A stretch of 10,598 nucleotides of DNA from Acidiparvus fluvialis (GCA_041263285.1 JBFSVS010000026.1:1-10598), one strand, 5' to 3'. Shown: positions 1 through 6,822, counted from the first letter of the stretch. Numbers and translations: made by a program. The notes: generated by a model from the letters alone, not told the origin.

Positions 1-999
1 AAGAATCGATGTATTCATTGCACCCGTTGTATTCGCTTCACCCAAGAAATTTCGGGGGGTTCTGAACTTACGGTCGCCCAGCGTGGGGCAAATCTAGAAG
101 TTACGACGTACTCTGGTAAATCGCTCGATTCCAATCCTTATGCAGCGAATGTCGTCGATATCTGTCCCGTGGGAGCCCTCACCAGCCGCGACTTTAGATT
201 TAAAAAACGAGTTTGGTATCTCACGTCGACCCCTTCGATTTGTCGTGAAAGTGCGTTAGCGGCCCCGGTATGGATTGACCATGAAGGGAACCAGATTTAT
301 CGAATGCGTCCGCGTCCTATCGAGGGGCAAAAAGATACTCATTTTATTTCCGATCGTGAGCGCTATTCCTACAAACACTACAATTTACAGGATCGACCCA
401 CCCAAATGATCCTGCGTCGAAATGGAGGGGCCAGTGACCTCTTTACCCAAGCCCTTCAAGCCCCGACAGCCGTCGTCGTTCAGGGTACCGTTGGGTGCGA
501 TGCGGCTCAGAAGATTGCGGAGTGCGCCTCTTCGCCCGAGCATCGTTACGGAAGCGGCGATCGTCGTCTTCCCATCGATTTGGCTCATCTCCAACAGGAA
601 ACGGATGGCGTCATAAACCGAAAAGGATTGGAACAAAGAGGTTATCGCTTTGGTCAACTTGCGACGCTGAAAAAACAATTAGAAGAAGGCTCTATCAAGA
701 CCGTTATTCTGGTCCATGATGAGCGTATTTCCAGTGATGCTGAAGTGGCTCTTTTAAAAGAGATTCTTCAATTGGCTTCCACGTCGATCGTCTTTGAAGT
801 CCTTCAATCAGAATTAGGCCAATTAGCGACTCTATGGATTCCTATGACTTCTTACGTAGAAGAAAGTGATTTTGTGATTAATCTACGCGGTGAAATCTGT
901 CGCTACCAAAAAGCCCTGAAAGCACCCGATGGCTGTAGCACCATCATCCAATGGTTGCAGATTCTCCGCACTTCTACTTTAGCCACGACCTCCTCTTGA
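1..999 (+). CDS. nuoG: NADH-quinone oxidoreductase subunit G, 3' part (5' end outside window)
   Basis: Peripheral-arm subunit of respiratory complex I, which carries electrons from NADH through iron-sulfur clusters toward quinone. The frame is open from base 1, so the gene starts upstream; 332 codons are visible. C4, C7 and C10 (CIHCTRC) plus C55 in CPVGAL form the 4Cys motif of the [4Fe-4S] cluster N4, typical of NuoG and mitochondrial NDUFS1. A degenerate molybdopterin-oxidoreductase region follows. At the position of the optional N7 cluster only one cysteine (C81) remains, so N7 is probably absent. The C-terminal stretch with YVEESDFVINLRGEICRYQ matches the end of the NuoG family, where an E..G.fvN.eGR pattern is usual. 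Only about 275 residues follow the CPVGAL motif, much less than in the roughly 900-residue E. coli protein, so this is a compact form. It ends one base before the DCC gene. The family call is firm; the total length is inferred. Confidence 0.9.
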   Translation, partial: KNRCIHCTRCIRFTQEISGGSELTVAQRGANLEVTTYSGKSLDSNPYAANVVDICPVGALTSRDFRFKKRVWYLTSTPSICRESALAAPVWIDHEGNQIYRMRPRPIEGQKDTHFISDRERYSYKHYNLQDRPTQMILRRNGGASDLFTQALQAPTAVVVQGTVGCDAAQKIAECASSPEHRYGSGDRRLPIDLAHLQQETDGVINRKGLEQRGYRFGQLATLKKQLEEGSIKTVILVHDERISSDAEVALLKEILQLASTSIVFEVLQSELGQLATLWIPMTSYVEESDFVINLRGEICRYQKALKAPDGCSTIIQWLQILRTSTLATTSS

Positions 1000-1000
1000 T

Positions 1001-1321
1001 ATGCTCCTGATTGCCTACGACGGGGAATGCAGTTTGTGTATTCGTCGGGCCGATTGGTTGAAGCGCCAGGATACTCAAGCGCAATTAATGTTGTTTCCGC
1101 TACAGCACCCGGAACTAGTCCGTATGGCTCCAGAGTTGGCCGGACGAAAGCTTCACGGTCAAGTGCATGGTATGGATCTCACCACGCGTGAAGTGTTTAT
1201 TGCCGAGGAACTTCTTCGTCCCCTGTTGAGAGCGCTCCCTCGATGGGCTTGGCTGACCCCATTTCTTTTGATTCCGGGCTTACGCTCATGGATCGGTCGT
1301 TGGTTTCTCTCGAAGACTTAA
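1001..1321 (+). CDS. DCC-family thiol-disulfide oxidoreductase-like protein (DUF393)
   Basis: A 106-residue protein of the DCC family (DUF393), named for the N-terminal D-x-x-C-x-x-C motif and thought to have a thioredoxin-like fold. The motif is complete here: D7, C10 and C13 in YDGECSLC, followed by a basic helix (RRADWLKR). The length is at the short end for the family. A W-rich C-terminal segment (RWAWLTPFLLIPGLRSWIGRW) also matches the family, which often ends in a hydrophobic patch. No signal peptide is seen, so it is probably cytoplasmic. The start ATG lies one base after the nuoG stop (TGA-T-ATG) and no clear Shine-Dalgarno precedes it, so translation probably depends on ribosomes finishing nuoG. 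A redox link to complex I is suggested only by position. The stop is 4 bp from the convergent rsgA stop. The substrate is unknown. Confidence 0.88.
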   Translation: MLLIAYDGECSLCIRRADWLKRQDTQAQLMLFPLQHPELVRMAPELAGRKLHGQVHGMDLTTREVFIAEELLRPLLRALPRWAWLTPFLLIPGLRSWIGRWFLSKT

Positions 1322-1325
1322 AAAA

Positions 1326-2411
1326 CTATTGACCTCTTGCATTGGGATTCTTTTCTGCCATTTCGGACCACAGCCGCTGAAGACTTTTGAGTCGTTCGGG
1401 AAAGGCAAGATTGAGTTGCATCAATATTTCTTCATCCTCAGGGTCAAAGCCGAGAGGATCCTCTAAGACCGCACTAGAGAATTCGGGAAAGATATCGGCA
1501 AGCCAATGACGGGAAATTCCTCGCACACTTAAATTTCTAAAGCCGGGCGTATCCACCATGAAGCCTTGATCGAGCGTTGGAATTAACCGAGTGGAGGTGG
1601 TCGTTTGTTTGCCCGTTCCAAATTTTGAGAGCCCTCCCGTTCGGGAAACCGTTTGATTGAGCATTCGATTTAGTAGGGTACTTTTGCCTACCCCACTGTG
1701 GCCTAAGAGAGCGATCCGTTTTTTGGGCAAGAGGGATTGAAGAAGATCAAGCCCCTCTCCGCTGGTTGAAGAGCAGCGAACAATCCGCTGAGTCGTACTT
1801 CTCAACGGCTCGAGTTCTGGAATTTCATCCGAAGGCTTCAACTCATCCGATTTGGTGATCACGACTATGAGCGGGATACCGGCATCAAGCGCTAAAGCTT
1901 GAGCGCGTTCAATCAGACTAGGCTTCAGGGCAGGCTGCAACACAGAGGCACATAACCATACCTCATCGAGGTTGGCAGCGATCAATTGCCAGGGATTACG
2001 ATCGTCAATGCCGCCTCGCTTCAAAAGATTTCGCCGGGTAACTACTGCCTGAATTTGAGCCAGAGTTTCACTGGTCTTCACCGCGAGGTCGTAATGGATT
2101 TGGTCACCACAGACTAGGCTGACGCCTCTCAGTTTCCCTGACAGGGTCCCCCGAAGGGGTTGAAGGTCAGCCCCCAGAAAATCAACCCATTGAGAGTGGC
2201 GTTGAATGACCGTGCCTTTGGGCAGATGACTCCACTCCGTACTATCCGGGAGCGCCAACATGGATTCGCTATCATGGGATTCGATTTGTGCACGTTGCGG
2301 GGAGGTCTGCTGCTGTCGACGCTTACTTTGACTTCGGCCCTCTCGCCTCGAACCCGTCTCGCCAAAATCATTAGCGTGACTGCTTTGACCAAGTCTAAAC
2401 TTCTTTTTCAT
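1326..2411 (-). CDS. rsgA: Ribosome small subunit-dependent GTPase A (circularly permuted)
   Basis: GTPase that acts late in 30S subunit maturation in the cytoplasm. The protein has 361 residues. Residues 1-45 form a basic, low-complexity extension rich in R, K, Q and S, as in many RsgA proteins that bind 16S rRNA. An OB-fold-like region covers about 65-125. The permuted GTPase order is visible: G4 TKSD at 186-189, G5-like SSTSGEG at 214-220, the P-loop GHSGVGKST at 237-245, the TTTST switch at 270-274, and G3 DTPGF at 287-291. The C-terminal domain (292-361) has no cysteine and one histidine, so the usual Cys/His zinc knuckle is missing although a helical tail remains. I chose ATG at 2411 because it overlaps the protease stop as ATGA and gives the normal family N-terminus. 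Reading further upstream in frame would put about 100 unrelated residues inside the protease gene. No strong Shine-Dalgarno is present, so translational coupling is likely. Confidence 0.95.
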   Translation of the reverse strand: MKKKFRLGQSSHANDFGETGSRREGRSQSKRRQQQTSPQRAQIESHDSESMLALPDSTEWSHLPKGTVIQRHSQWVDFLGADLQPLRGTLSGKLRGVSLVCGDQIHYDLAVKTSETLAQIQAVVTRRNLLKRGGIDDRNPWQLIAANLDEVWLCASVLQPALKPSLIERAQALALDAGIPLIVVITKSDELKPSDEIPELEPLRSTTQRIVRCSSTSGEGLDLLQSLLPKKRIALLGHSGVGKSTLLNRMLNQTVSRTGGLSKFGTGKQTTTSTRLIPTLDQGFMVDTPGFRNLSVRGISRHWLADIFPEFSSAVLEDPLGFDPEDEEILMQLNLAFPERLKSLQRLWSEMAEKNPNARGQ

Positions 2412-3373
2412 GGACGAACTATTTGGCCCAAGAGGGCAGTTAAATTCCAAAGTGCATGAATGGTGATCGGGACTAAGATGGATTGGGAAATAAGGTAGGA
2501 CCACGCCAAAATACAGCCAAGGAGAGCAAGCGCTGGAAAGGCCACGATCTCCATATGGAAAAGGGCAAAAACCACACCACTCAAGAGTACGGCCCACTCG
2601 ATCCGGATTCGGGGACGCAGCCAGGTTAGAAAGATCCCTCGAAAGATGATTTCCTCGTAGAGGGGTGCGAGTATTGTCAGTGCAATACCGCTCGGAATCC
2701 ATTGGGTCCACGATCGGCTCTGACCCAGAATTTCATGAAGCCTTGCTTGGCTTTGGGGGTCTCTCAAAAAGAGATTTATTACGGCGGAATAGGTCAAGAC
2801 CAGGACCAGAGCTAAAGTAAACATCTGAAAAATCTTTCGACCATCCCCGGGACTTATCTGGAAAGAAAATTGTTTTATGAATGATAACCATGAAAAATTT
2901 CCAAGACGTAATAAAACGAACATTCCCCAAGCCATTTGCAAAGCATAAGGAATCAGAATAAGAACAAGTGTGGGATTAAGGTGACTCCACTTCTTATAAA
3001 CACTGCCGGCCGTCAGGCTAATACACAAAAATCCGATGAACCAAAATATAAAAAATGCAAAGACCGTCAAAGGGCTGAGGGTCCAGGGTGCTTGTTCTAC
3101 ATGAGGGCTTTTTATCAATTGCTTTAAGAGGCTTTGGAGACTGATAGCAAGAAGTAATAGGATCAGTCCGCCTAGGATCGCTGCCCCGGGTTCAGAAAAA
3201 AAAGTAGCCCGAACACTTTGTATCTGAGCAGTCAAATCGGGGATTTTAAAGTCGAGGTTCTTCCATTGTTCCCGGACAATCTCGCCCAGTCCCAAGGTGG
3301 AGATAAGGGTGGCTAACCCTAGGGTCAGATGAAAGAGAGAAGACCGGGCCCCGGTCGATGAAGATTCCGTCAT
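2408..3373 (-). CDS. CPBP-family (CAAX/Abi) intramembrane glutamic-type protease
   Basis: A 321-residue integral membrane protein of the CPBP (Rce1-like, Abi) family. Members cleave membrane-embedded or prenylated substrates in eukaryotes; in bacteria most have unknown targets. All three signature motifs are present: EExxxR as E240, E241 and R245 (YEEIIFRG), FxxxH as F269 and H273 (FALFH), and HxxxN as H306 and N310 (HALWN). Several hydrophobic segments are visible, near 15-30, 62-80, 103-120, 135-155, 183-202, 228-238, 261-271, 277-295 and 297-315, giving a polytopic inner-membrane protein. The start ATG at 3373 precedes a short polar N-terminus; only a weak, distant TAAGG lies upstream. The last base pairs overlap rsgA as ATGA, so the two genes are probably co-transcribed. 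A functional connection to ribosome assembly is not implied by the family and may be coincidental. The protease fold is sure; substrate unknown. Confidence 0.93.
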   Translation of the reverse strand: MTESSSTGARSSLFHLTLGLATLISTLGLGEIVREQWKNLDFKIPDLTAQIQSVRATFFSEPGAAILGGLILLLLAISLQSLLKQLIKSPHVEQAPWTLSPLTVFAFFIFWFIGFLCISLTAGSVYKKWSHLNPTLVLILIPYALQMAWGMFVLLRLGNFSWLSFIKQFSFQISPGDGRKIFQMFTLALVLVLTYSAVINLFLRDPQSQARLHEILGQSRSWTQWIPSGIALTILAPLYEEIIFRGIFLTWLRPRIRIEWAVLLSGVVFALFHMEIVAFPALALLGCILAWSYLISQSILVPITIHALWNLTALLGQIVRP

Positions 3374-3413
3374 AGTTTAAGAATGCCTTAAGTGGGCCCT
3401 TTCGAGGAATCTC

Positions 3414-3809
3414 ATGAGTTTTCAACACCCTATAGCCGTCCGTTTCAGAGATCTTGATGCGTTGCAACATGTGAATAATGCAGTCACGGTGACATATTTA
3501 GAGACAGCGCGTTTTGCTTGGTGGAAGGTTTATCTACAGGATCGACCCTTTGAGGCGGAGGGGTTTCTCATTGCGCGCATTGAAGTGGATTATAAAAAAC
3601 CTATTTTACTGACCCATGATGTACGCATAGAAATTCATATCACGCACATCGGGACTAAATCCTTTCACCTGTCTTATCGGATCTTTGATGCTAAGAGCGG
3701 GGACACTCTAGCTCGAGCTCTTACGGTTCAAGTGATGTTTGATTTTGCTCTCTTCACATCTAAACCCTTATCGACTCAAGCCATCACTTGGCTTGAGTCG
3801 CAACGATAG
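3414..3809 (+). CDS. Acyl-CoA thioesterase, hotdog fold (4-hydroxybenzoyl-CoA thioesterase/YbgC-FadM type)
   Basis: A 131-residue single hotdog-domain protein expected to hydrolyse acyl-CoA thioesters in the cytoplasm. The N-terminus carries the family pattern: an arginine-rich strand, then RDLDALQHVNN (D13, D15, H19, N21, N22), then YLETAR (E30, R33), which begins the long hotdog helix. D15 is the likely catalytic aspartate by comparison with YbgC-type enzymes. The middle strand (RIEVDYKKPILLTHDVRI) is also typical. The length is normal for the family. ATG at 3414 is supported by GAGG at 3404-3407, a good spacing. The gene is divergent from the protease, with only 40 bp between the two starts, so both promoters must lie in or near that gap. 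The last codons contain a perfect 11-bp inverted repeat. Substrate chain length and any Tol-Pal link cannot be read from sequence; no tol or pal gene is adjacent. Confidence 0.9.
   Translation: MSFQHPIAVRFRDLDALQHVNNAVTVTYLETARFAWWKVYLQDRPFEAEGFLIARIEVDYKKPILLTHDVRIEIHITHIGTKSFHLSYRIFDAKSGDTLARALTVQVMFDFALFTSKPLSTQAITWLESQR
3772..3800. repeat. Perfect 11-bp inverted repeat at the 3' end of the thioesterase gene
   Basis: CGACTCAAGCC at 3772-3782 is the exact reverse complement of GGCTTGAGTCG at 3790-3800, separated by the 7-base loop ATCACTT. It lies inside the last codons of the thioesterase gene, ending 6 bases before its stop codon. As RNA it would form a stable hairpin on either strand. 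Neither side is followed by a U-rich tract, so it is not a classical intrinsic terminator. It may protect the 3' end of the message, help separate the two convergent genes, or be a protein-binding palindrome. Confidence 0.8.
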
Positions 3810-3814
3810 CAAAA

Positions 3815-3837
3815 TGAGACGCTAGGATCTCGTCTTA
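3815..3837 (-). terminator. Possible weak intrinsic terminator of the small minus-strand ORF
   Basis: Read on the minus strand, TAAGACG and CGTCTCA can pair (7 bp with one G-U pair) around a 9-base loop that contains the TAG stop of the small ORF. The hairpin is followed by a short run of four T (minus-strand TTTTG). The T-run is short and the stem is modest, so termination would be weak. Together with the 11-bp repeat at 3772-3800 it makes two hairpins in the gap between convergent genes. Confidence 0.35.
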
Positions 3838-4037
3838 AAGAATGCGCTAATACGACCCCGAACTTCCGGCCTCAGAAAGCATTGGGCAAAGGCCACTTGT
3901 TCAATAAATAGGGCACCCTGCCGACTTTCTCCTTCTTGCCTTTCGAGGACTTGATCAAGAAGTTTGACGGCTACATCATCTATTAAAGACGGCGATGGCC
4001 GAGTAAAATGGGAATGAGTATTTAATCGATTGCTCAT
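3822..4037 (-). CDS. Small hypothetical protein, 71 residues
   Basis: I do not recognise a family. The 71-residue product is polar at the N-terminus (SNRLNTHSHFTRPS) and then has two likely amphipathic helices, DDVAVKLLDQVLERQEGE and ALFIEQVAFAQCFLRPEV, ending in a basic tail. No signal peptide or membrane segment is seen. It fits between two real genes: its stop lies 12 bp from the convergent thioesterase stop, and its start is 64 bp from the divergent glnN start. Codon choice looks like that of its neighbours. Against it, the Shine-Dalgarno is poor (AAGGA is about 14 bases before the ATG). Otherwise 3810-4101 would be about 290 bp of non-coding DNA, unusually long for this window. Its position next to glnN hints at nothing specific. 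It may be a real lineage-specific gene or a chance ORF. Confidence 0.45.
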   Translation of the reverse strand: MSNRLNTHSHFTRPSPSLIDDVAVKLLDQVLERQEGESRQGALFIEQVAFAQCFLRPEVRGRISAFFKTRS

Positions 4038-4063
4038 GTGATGTGCTCTTGTCCTTTTCCAAG

Positions 4064-4069
4064 TATAAG
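4064..4069 (+). promoter_or_regulatory. Candidate -10 element upstream of glnN
   Basis: TATAAG matches the sigma-70 -10 consensus at five of six positions and lies 32 bases before the glnN ATG. No good -35 hexamer is found 16-18 bp upstream, so an activator or a different sigma factor could be involved. I looked for a sigma-54 GG-N10-GC element, often used at nitrogen genes, and saw none in the 64-bp gap. Confidence 0.3.
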
Positions 4070-4101
4070 ATCAAGCACAGGGCCTTACGAAGGAGAATGA
4101 G

Positions 4102-6279
4102 ATGGGCGATCAAAAGGCTTTGGGTTTAGGTGAATCCATTCTTCGTTTAGACGAGCATCCTATTAGTGAGTATTTTGGCTGCAATACATTCAACGACGCG
4201 GTAGCCCGAACTCGCTTGTCGCATTCGACTTATCACTCTCTCAAATCGATGTCCGCCGGGGGCGGGGCCCTGACGCCCGAGATGGCGCAAGAAATCGCGA
4301 CTGCAATTAAAGATTGGGCGATGGAGCAGGGAGCAACCCATTTTACTCATTGGTTCCTTCCGATGACCGGCGTCACCGCAGAAAAGCACGATGCCTTTAT
4401 TTTCTGGGATAAAAACAATCCAGGATCAGTGATTGAAATGCTAAGTGGCTCTCAATTAATTCAAGGTGAGCCCGATGCCAGTTCCTTTCCAAGTGGCGGC
4501 CTGAGGGCAACCTTTGAAGCCCGAGGCTATACGGCCTGGGACCCTTCGAGCCCTGTATTTATTATGGGGGGACCTTCGGGTAAAACGCTTTGCATCCCCA
4601 CCGCTTTTGTGGGATATCACGGCGAAGCCCTCGATCACAAAGTACCGCTTTTGCATTCCATGGAATTTTTATCTAAGGCATCACTTGATGCATTGAAATT
4701 TTTCAAACATTCTGCACAACGCGTCGTGTCTGTTTGTGGAGCAGAGCAAGAATATTTTGCTGTGGATCTAGACTTAGCTCAACAGCGACCTGATTTAATG
4801 TTTGCTAATCGTACCCTTCAAGGCGCTCGTCCTCCCAAGGGACAAGAACTTGAAGATCATTATTTTGGTTCAATTAAAGATCGTGTACTAGGCTTTATGC
4901 AAGACCTCGAATTAGAGGCTTTGAAATTGGGAATTCCCGTCAAGACTCGTCACAACGAAGTGGCCCCCAATCAATTTGAACTTGCTCCAATTTTCGAACA
5001 AGCCAATCTGGCTTCGGACCATAATCAATTGCTGATGGAACTTATGAAAGCCATTGGCGAGCGCCACGGCCTGGCGATTTTGCTCCATGAAAAGCCTTTT
5101 GCTGGAATTAACGGTAGCGGTAAACATTGCAATTGGTCTCTAGCGACCGATCAAGGCCAAAATCTTTTAGATCCCGGGAAGACTCCCGAGCAAAATTTAC
5201 AGTTTATTTATTTTCTTACTGCTACGATCAAAGCAATTCATCGACATGGTGGACTTCTTCGTGCAGCGATTGCCTCGGCGGCTAATGATCATCGCCTTGG
5301 CGCCAACGAAGCGCCCCCTGCGATCATGTCTATTTTCTTGGGCGCTCAACTGAGCCAAGTCCTTAATATTTTTGAACGCGGAGAAAGTAAAGGAACCGCG
5401 GGTAAGGGAATTCTAAGTTTTGGTATACCCAATCTTCCTAATCTAGAAAAAGATGCCACAGATCGAAATCGCACGTCCCCCTTTGCTTTTACGGGAAATC
5501 GATTTGAATTTAGAGCCGTGGGTTCCTCTCAGCCCATCGCCTTTCCTTTAATGATCATTAACACCGCGGTCGCGGAAGCGCTCCATGAGCTAAATCATCA
5601 GGTGAAGCAAGATGAGGCTCAATCGGGCGATATCCTAGTTTCCATTATTAAAGTGGTTCAGAAGACGCTAAGCGAAACCAAGTCCATTCGCTTTGAGGGT
5701 AATGGCTATTCCGATGAATGGAAACAGGAGGCGGCTCAGCGAGGTCTCCCACAAGCTGAAGACACCGTTGCTGCCCTCAAGATCTGGGAAGAACCTCAGG
5801 TTCAATCACTCTTTGTTAACGGTGGAATTTTTTCCACCCAAGAACTCGAGGCTCGACTTCATATTCGTCATGAACAATACCAAAAAGCACTCAATATTGA
5901 AGCACAAGTCTTACGAGAAATGACCGAGACCCTTTTGATCCCGAGTATTCTTAGCGATATCGGAGACAAATCTCAATCCATCAAATATGCCATGGATGCC
6001 GGTCAGTCCACCCTCACAAAAGAAAGTCCCATAGGCCAAATGATTGGCCGTCAGGTCAATCTATTAAACCAAGCGCAAAGTGAAGTGATGAAACTCAGAG
6101 AACTACTAGGTCGCGCTGAGAATCAATCGGACATGCATGCCCGTACGGAGATATTTGGCCGTCAAGTCAGGCCTGCCATGGATCAATTGCGCTACACCCT
6201 TGACGAACTCGAAGAATTAACGGACGCGACTTATTGGCCGATCCCTAAATACCGAGAACTTTTAGCGCCTCTCAGTTAA
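4102..6279 (+). CDS. glnN: Glutamine synthetase type III
   Basis: ATP-dependent enzyme joining ammonium to glutamate to make glutamine. The 725-residue length is typical of type III (GSIII); types I and II are much shorter. Family marks include the N-terminal GCNTFNDAV (26-34), GGLRATFEARGYTAWD (about 132-147), GINGSGKHCNWSL (335-347, metal and ATP/glutamate site), DHRLGANEAPPAI (396-408), and a C-terminal catalytic segment DRNRTSPFAFTGNRFEFR (454-471) followed by AVGSS. Residues after about 560 are helical and charged, as in the GSIII C-terminal extension. The start ATG follows AGGAG (4091-4095) at a 6-base spacing. GSIII enzymes form double-ring dodecamers and lack the adenylylation site region of type I, so control is probably transcriptional or by effectors. 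No glnB, amtB or ntr gene is adjacent. The stop TAA overlaps the convergent rfaE2 stop by 3 bases. The gene appears intact. Confidence 0.97.
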   Translation: MGDQKALGLGESILRLDEHPISEYFGCNTFNDAVARTRLSHSTYHSLKSMSAGGGALTPEMAQEIATAIKDWAMEQGATHFTHWFLPMTGVTAEKHDAFIFWDKNNPGSVIEMLSGSQLIQGEPDASSFPSGGLRATFEARGYTAWDPSSPVFIMGGPSGKTLCIPTAFVGYHGEALDHKVPLLHSMEFLSKASLDALKFFKHSAQRVVSVCGAEQEYFAVDLDLAQQRPDLMFANRTLQGARPPKGQELEDHYFGSIKDRVLGFMQDLELEALKLGIPVKTRHNEVAPNQFELAPIFEQANLASDHNQLLMELMKAIGERHGLAILLHEKPFAGINGSGKHCNWSLATDQGQNLLDPGKTPEQNLQFIYFLTATIKAIHRHGGLLRAAIASAANDHRLGANEAPPAIMSIFLGAQLSQVLNIFERGESKGTAGKGILSFGIPNLPNLEKDATDRNRTSPFAFTGNRFEFRAVGSSQPIAFPLMIINTAVAEALHELNHQVKQDEAQSGDILVSIIKVVQKTLSETKSIRFEGNGYSDEWKQEAAQRGLPQAEDTVAALKIWEEPQVQSLFVNGGIFSTQELEARLHIRHEQYQKALNIEAQVLREMTETLLIPSILSDIGDKSQSIKYAMDAGQSTLTKESPIGQMIGRQVNLLNQAQSEVMKLRELLGRAENQSDMHARTEIFGRQVRPAMDQLRYTLDELEELTDATYWPIPKYRELLAPLS

Positions 6280-6761
6280 ACCCCTTTTCGATTTTGGATT
6301 CGTTCGACAATAGCCGTCGTGCTCTCACCTTCGCTAAAGGGAAGGAGTAAGACCTGTCCACCCCGAGACTCAACGATGTCTTTTCCGACGACTTCGTGAG
6401 CTTGGTAATCACTTCCCTTAAAAAGTCGATCGGGCTGCAGCTGGGCAATCAAACTGGCCGGCGTATCCTCAGTAAAAAAAATAACGGCATCCACACATCG
6501 GAGAGCTTCGAGAATTCTAGCTCGTGAATGTTCGTTTTGAAGGGGTCGGGTCAATCCCTTAAGTTTACGAACTGAGGCGTCAGTATTGAGTCCGACTACT
6601 AAAAAATCGCATGCCTTCCTCGCTTGGCTCAAGTAATCAACATGCCCTGCATGGAGAAGATCAAAACATCCATTCGTAAATCCTAGGATACGTGTCCGCG
6701 ACACTATGTCCCATTCGGGGATTTGATCGAAGAAGGCTTTTGCATCTCTGAAGATTGCCAT
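6276..6761 (-). CDS. rfaE2: D-glycero-beta-D-manno-heptose 1-phosphate nucleotidyltransferase (stand-alone RfaE domain II)
   Basis: Transfers a nucleotide (AMP in the LPS branch) to heptose 1-phosphate, the step that activates heptose for inner-core LPS or other heptosyl glycans. The 161-residue protein is a single cytidylyltransferase-like fold. The HxGH catalytic motif is seen as H37-A-G-H40 in NGCFDLLHAGH. Other family marks are VVGLNTDASVRKLKG (55-69), RPLQNEHSRARIL (72-84), KGSDY (115-119) and the C-terminal FSEGESTTAIVERI (142-155). In E. coli this domain is fused behind the RfaE1 kinase in HldE; here it is separate, and no gmhA, gmhB or kinase gene is in the window. The start ATG at 6761 has no clear Shine-Dalgarno, but the protein N-terminus matches family length. 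The gene is convergent and stop-overlapping with glnN. Because family members also use other alcohol-phosphate substrates, heptose is the best but not certain substrate. Confidence 0.92.
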   Translation of the reverse strand: MAIFRDAKAFFDQIPEWDIVSRTRILGFTNGCFDLLHAGHVDYLSQARKACDFLVVGLNTDASVRKLKGLTRPLQNEHSRARILEALRCVDAVIFFTEDTPASLIAQLQPDRLFKGSDYQAHEVVGKDIVESRGGQVLLLPFSEGESTTAIVERIQNRKGV

Positions 6762-6768
6762 GATTTAT

Positions 6769-6797
6769 TATGTACACGGCGGTGATCAAACTATACT
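6769..6797 (+). promoter_or_regulatory. Candidate promoter of the FmdB gene, possibly bidirectional
   Basis: TATACT at 6792-6797 matches the -10 consensus at five of six positions. A poor -35 (TATGTA, 6769-6774) lies 17 bp upstream. The predicted start near 6804 would leave a leader of about 19 bases before the ATG at 6823. The same bases read on the minus strand give TATAGT (6795-6790), also five of six to the consensus, which could serve divergent rfaE2. The whole gap is 61 bp. Confidence 0.35.
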
Positions 6798-6822
6798 GAA
6801 AACTCCATTAGGTTAGAACGCT

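Noticed and set aside
2160..2459. 99-residue plus-strand ORF opposite rsgA and the protease end
   Set aside because: It is antisense to the rsgA N-terminal region and shows no independent start signal or recognisable domain.
2412..2711. In-frame 100-residue N-terminal extension of rsgA, starting inside the protease gene
   Set aside because: The extension reads as the out-of-frame shadow of the conserved protease motifs and is not RsgA-like. ATG at 2411 gives a normal N-terminus and an ATGA overlap.
4038..4101. Sigma-54 promoter for glnN
   Set aside because: No GG-N10-GC element is present in the gap; only a sigma-70-like -10 is seen.
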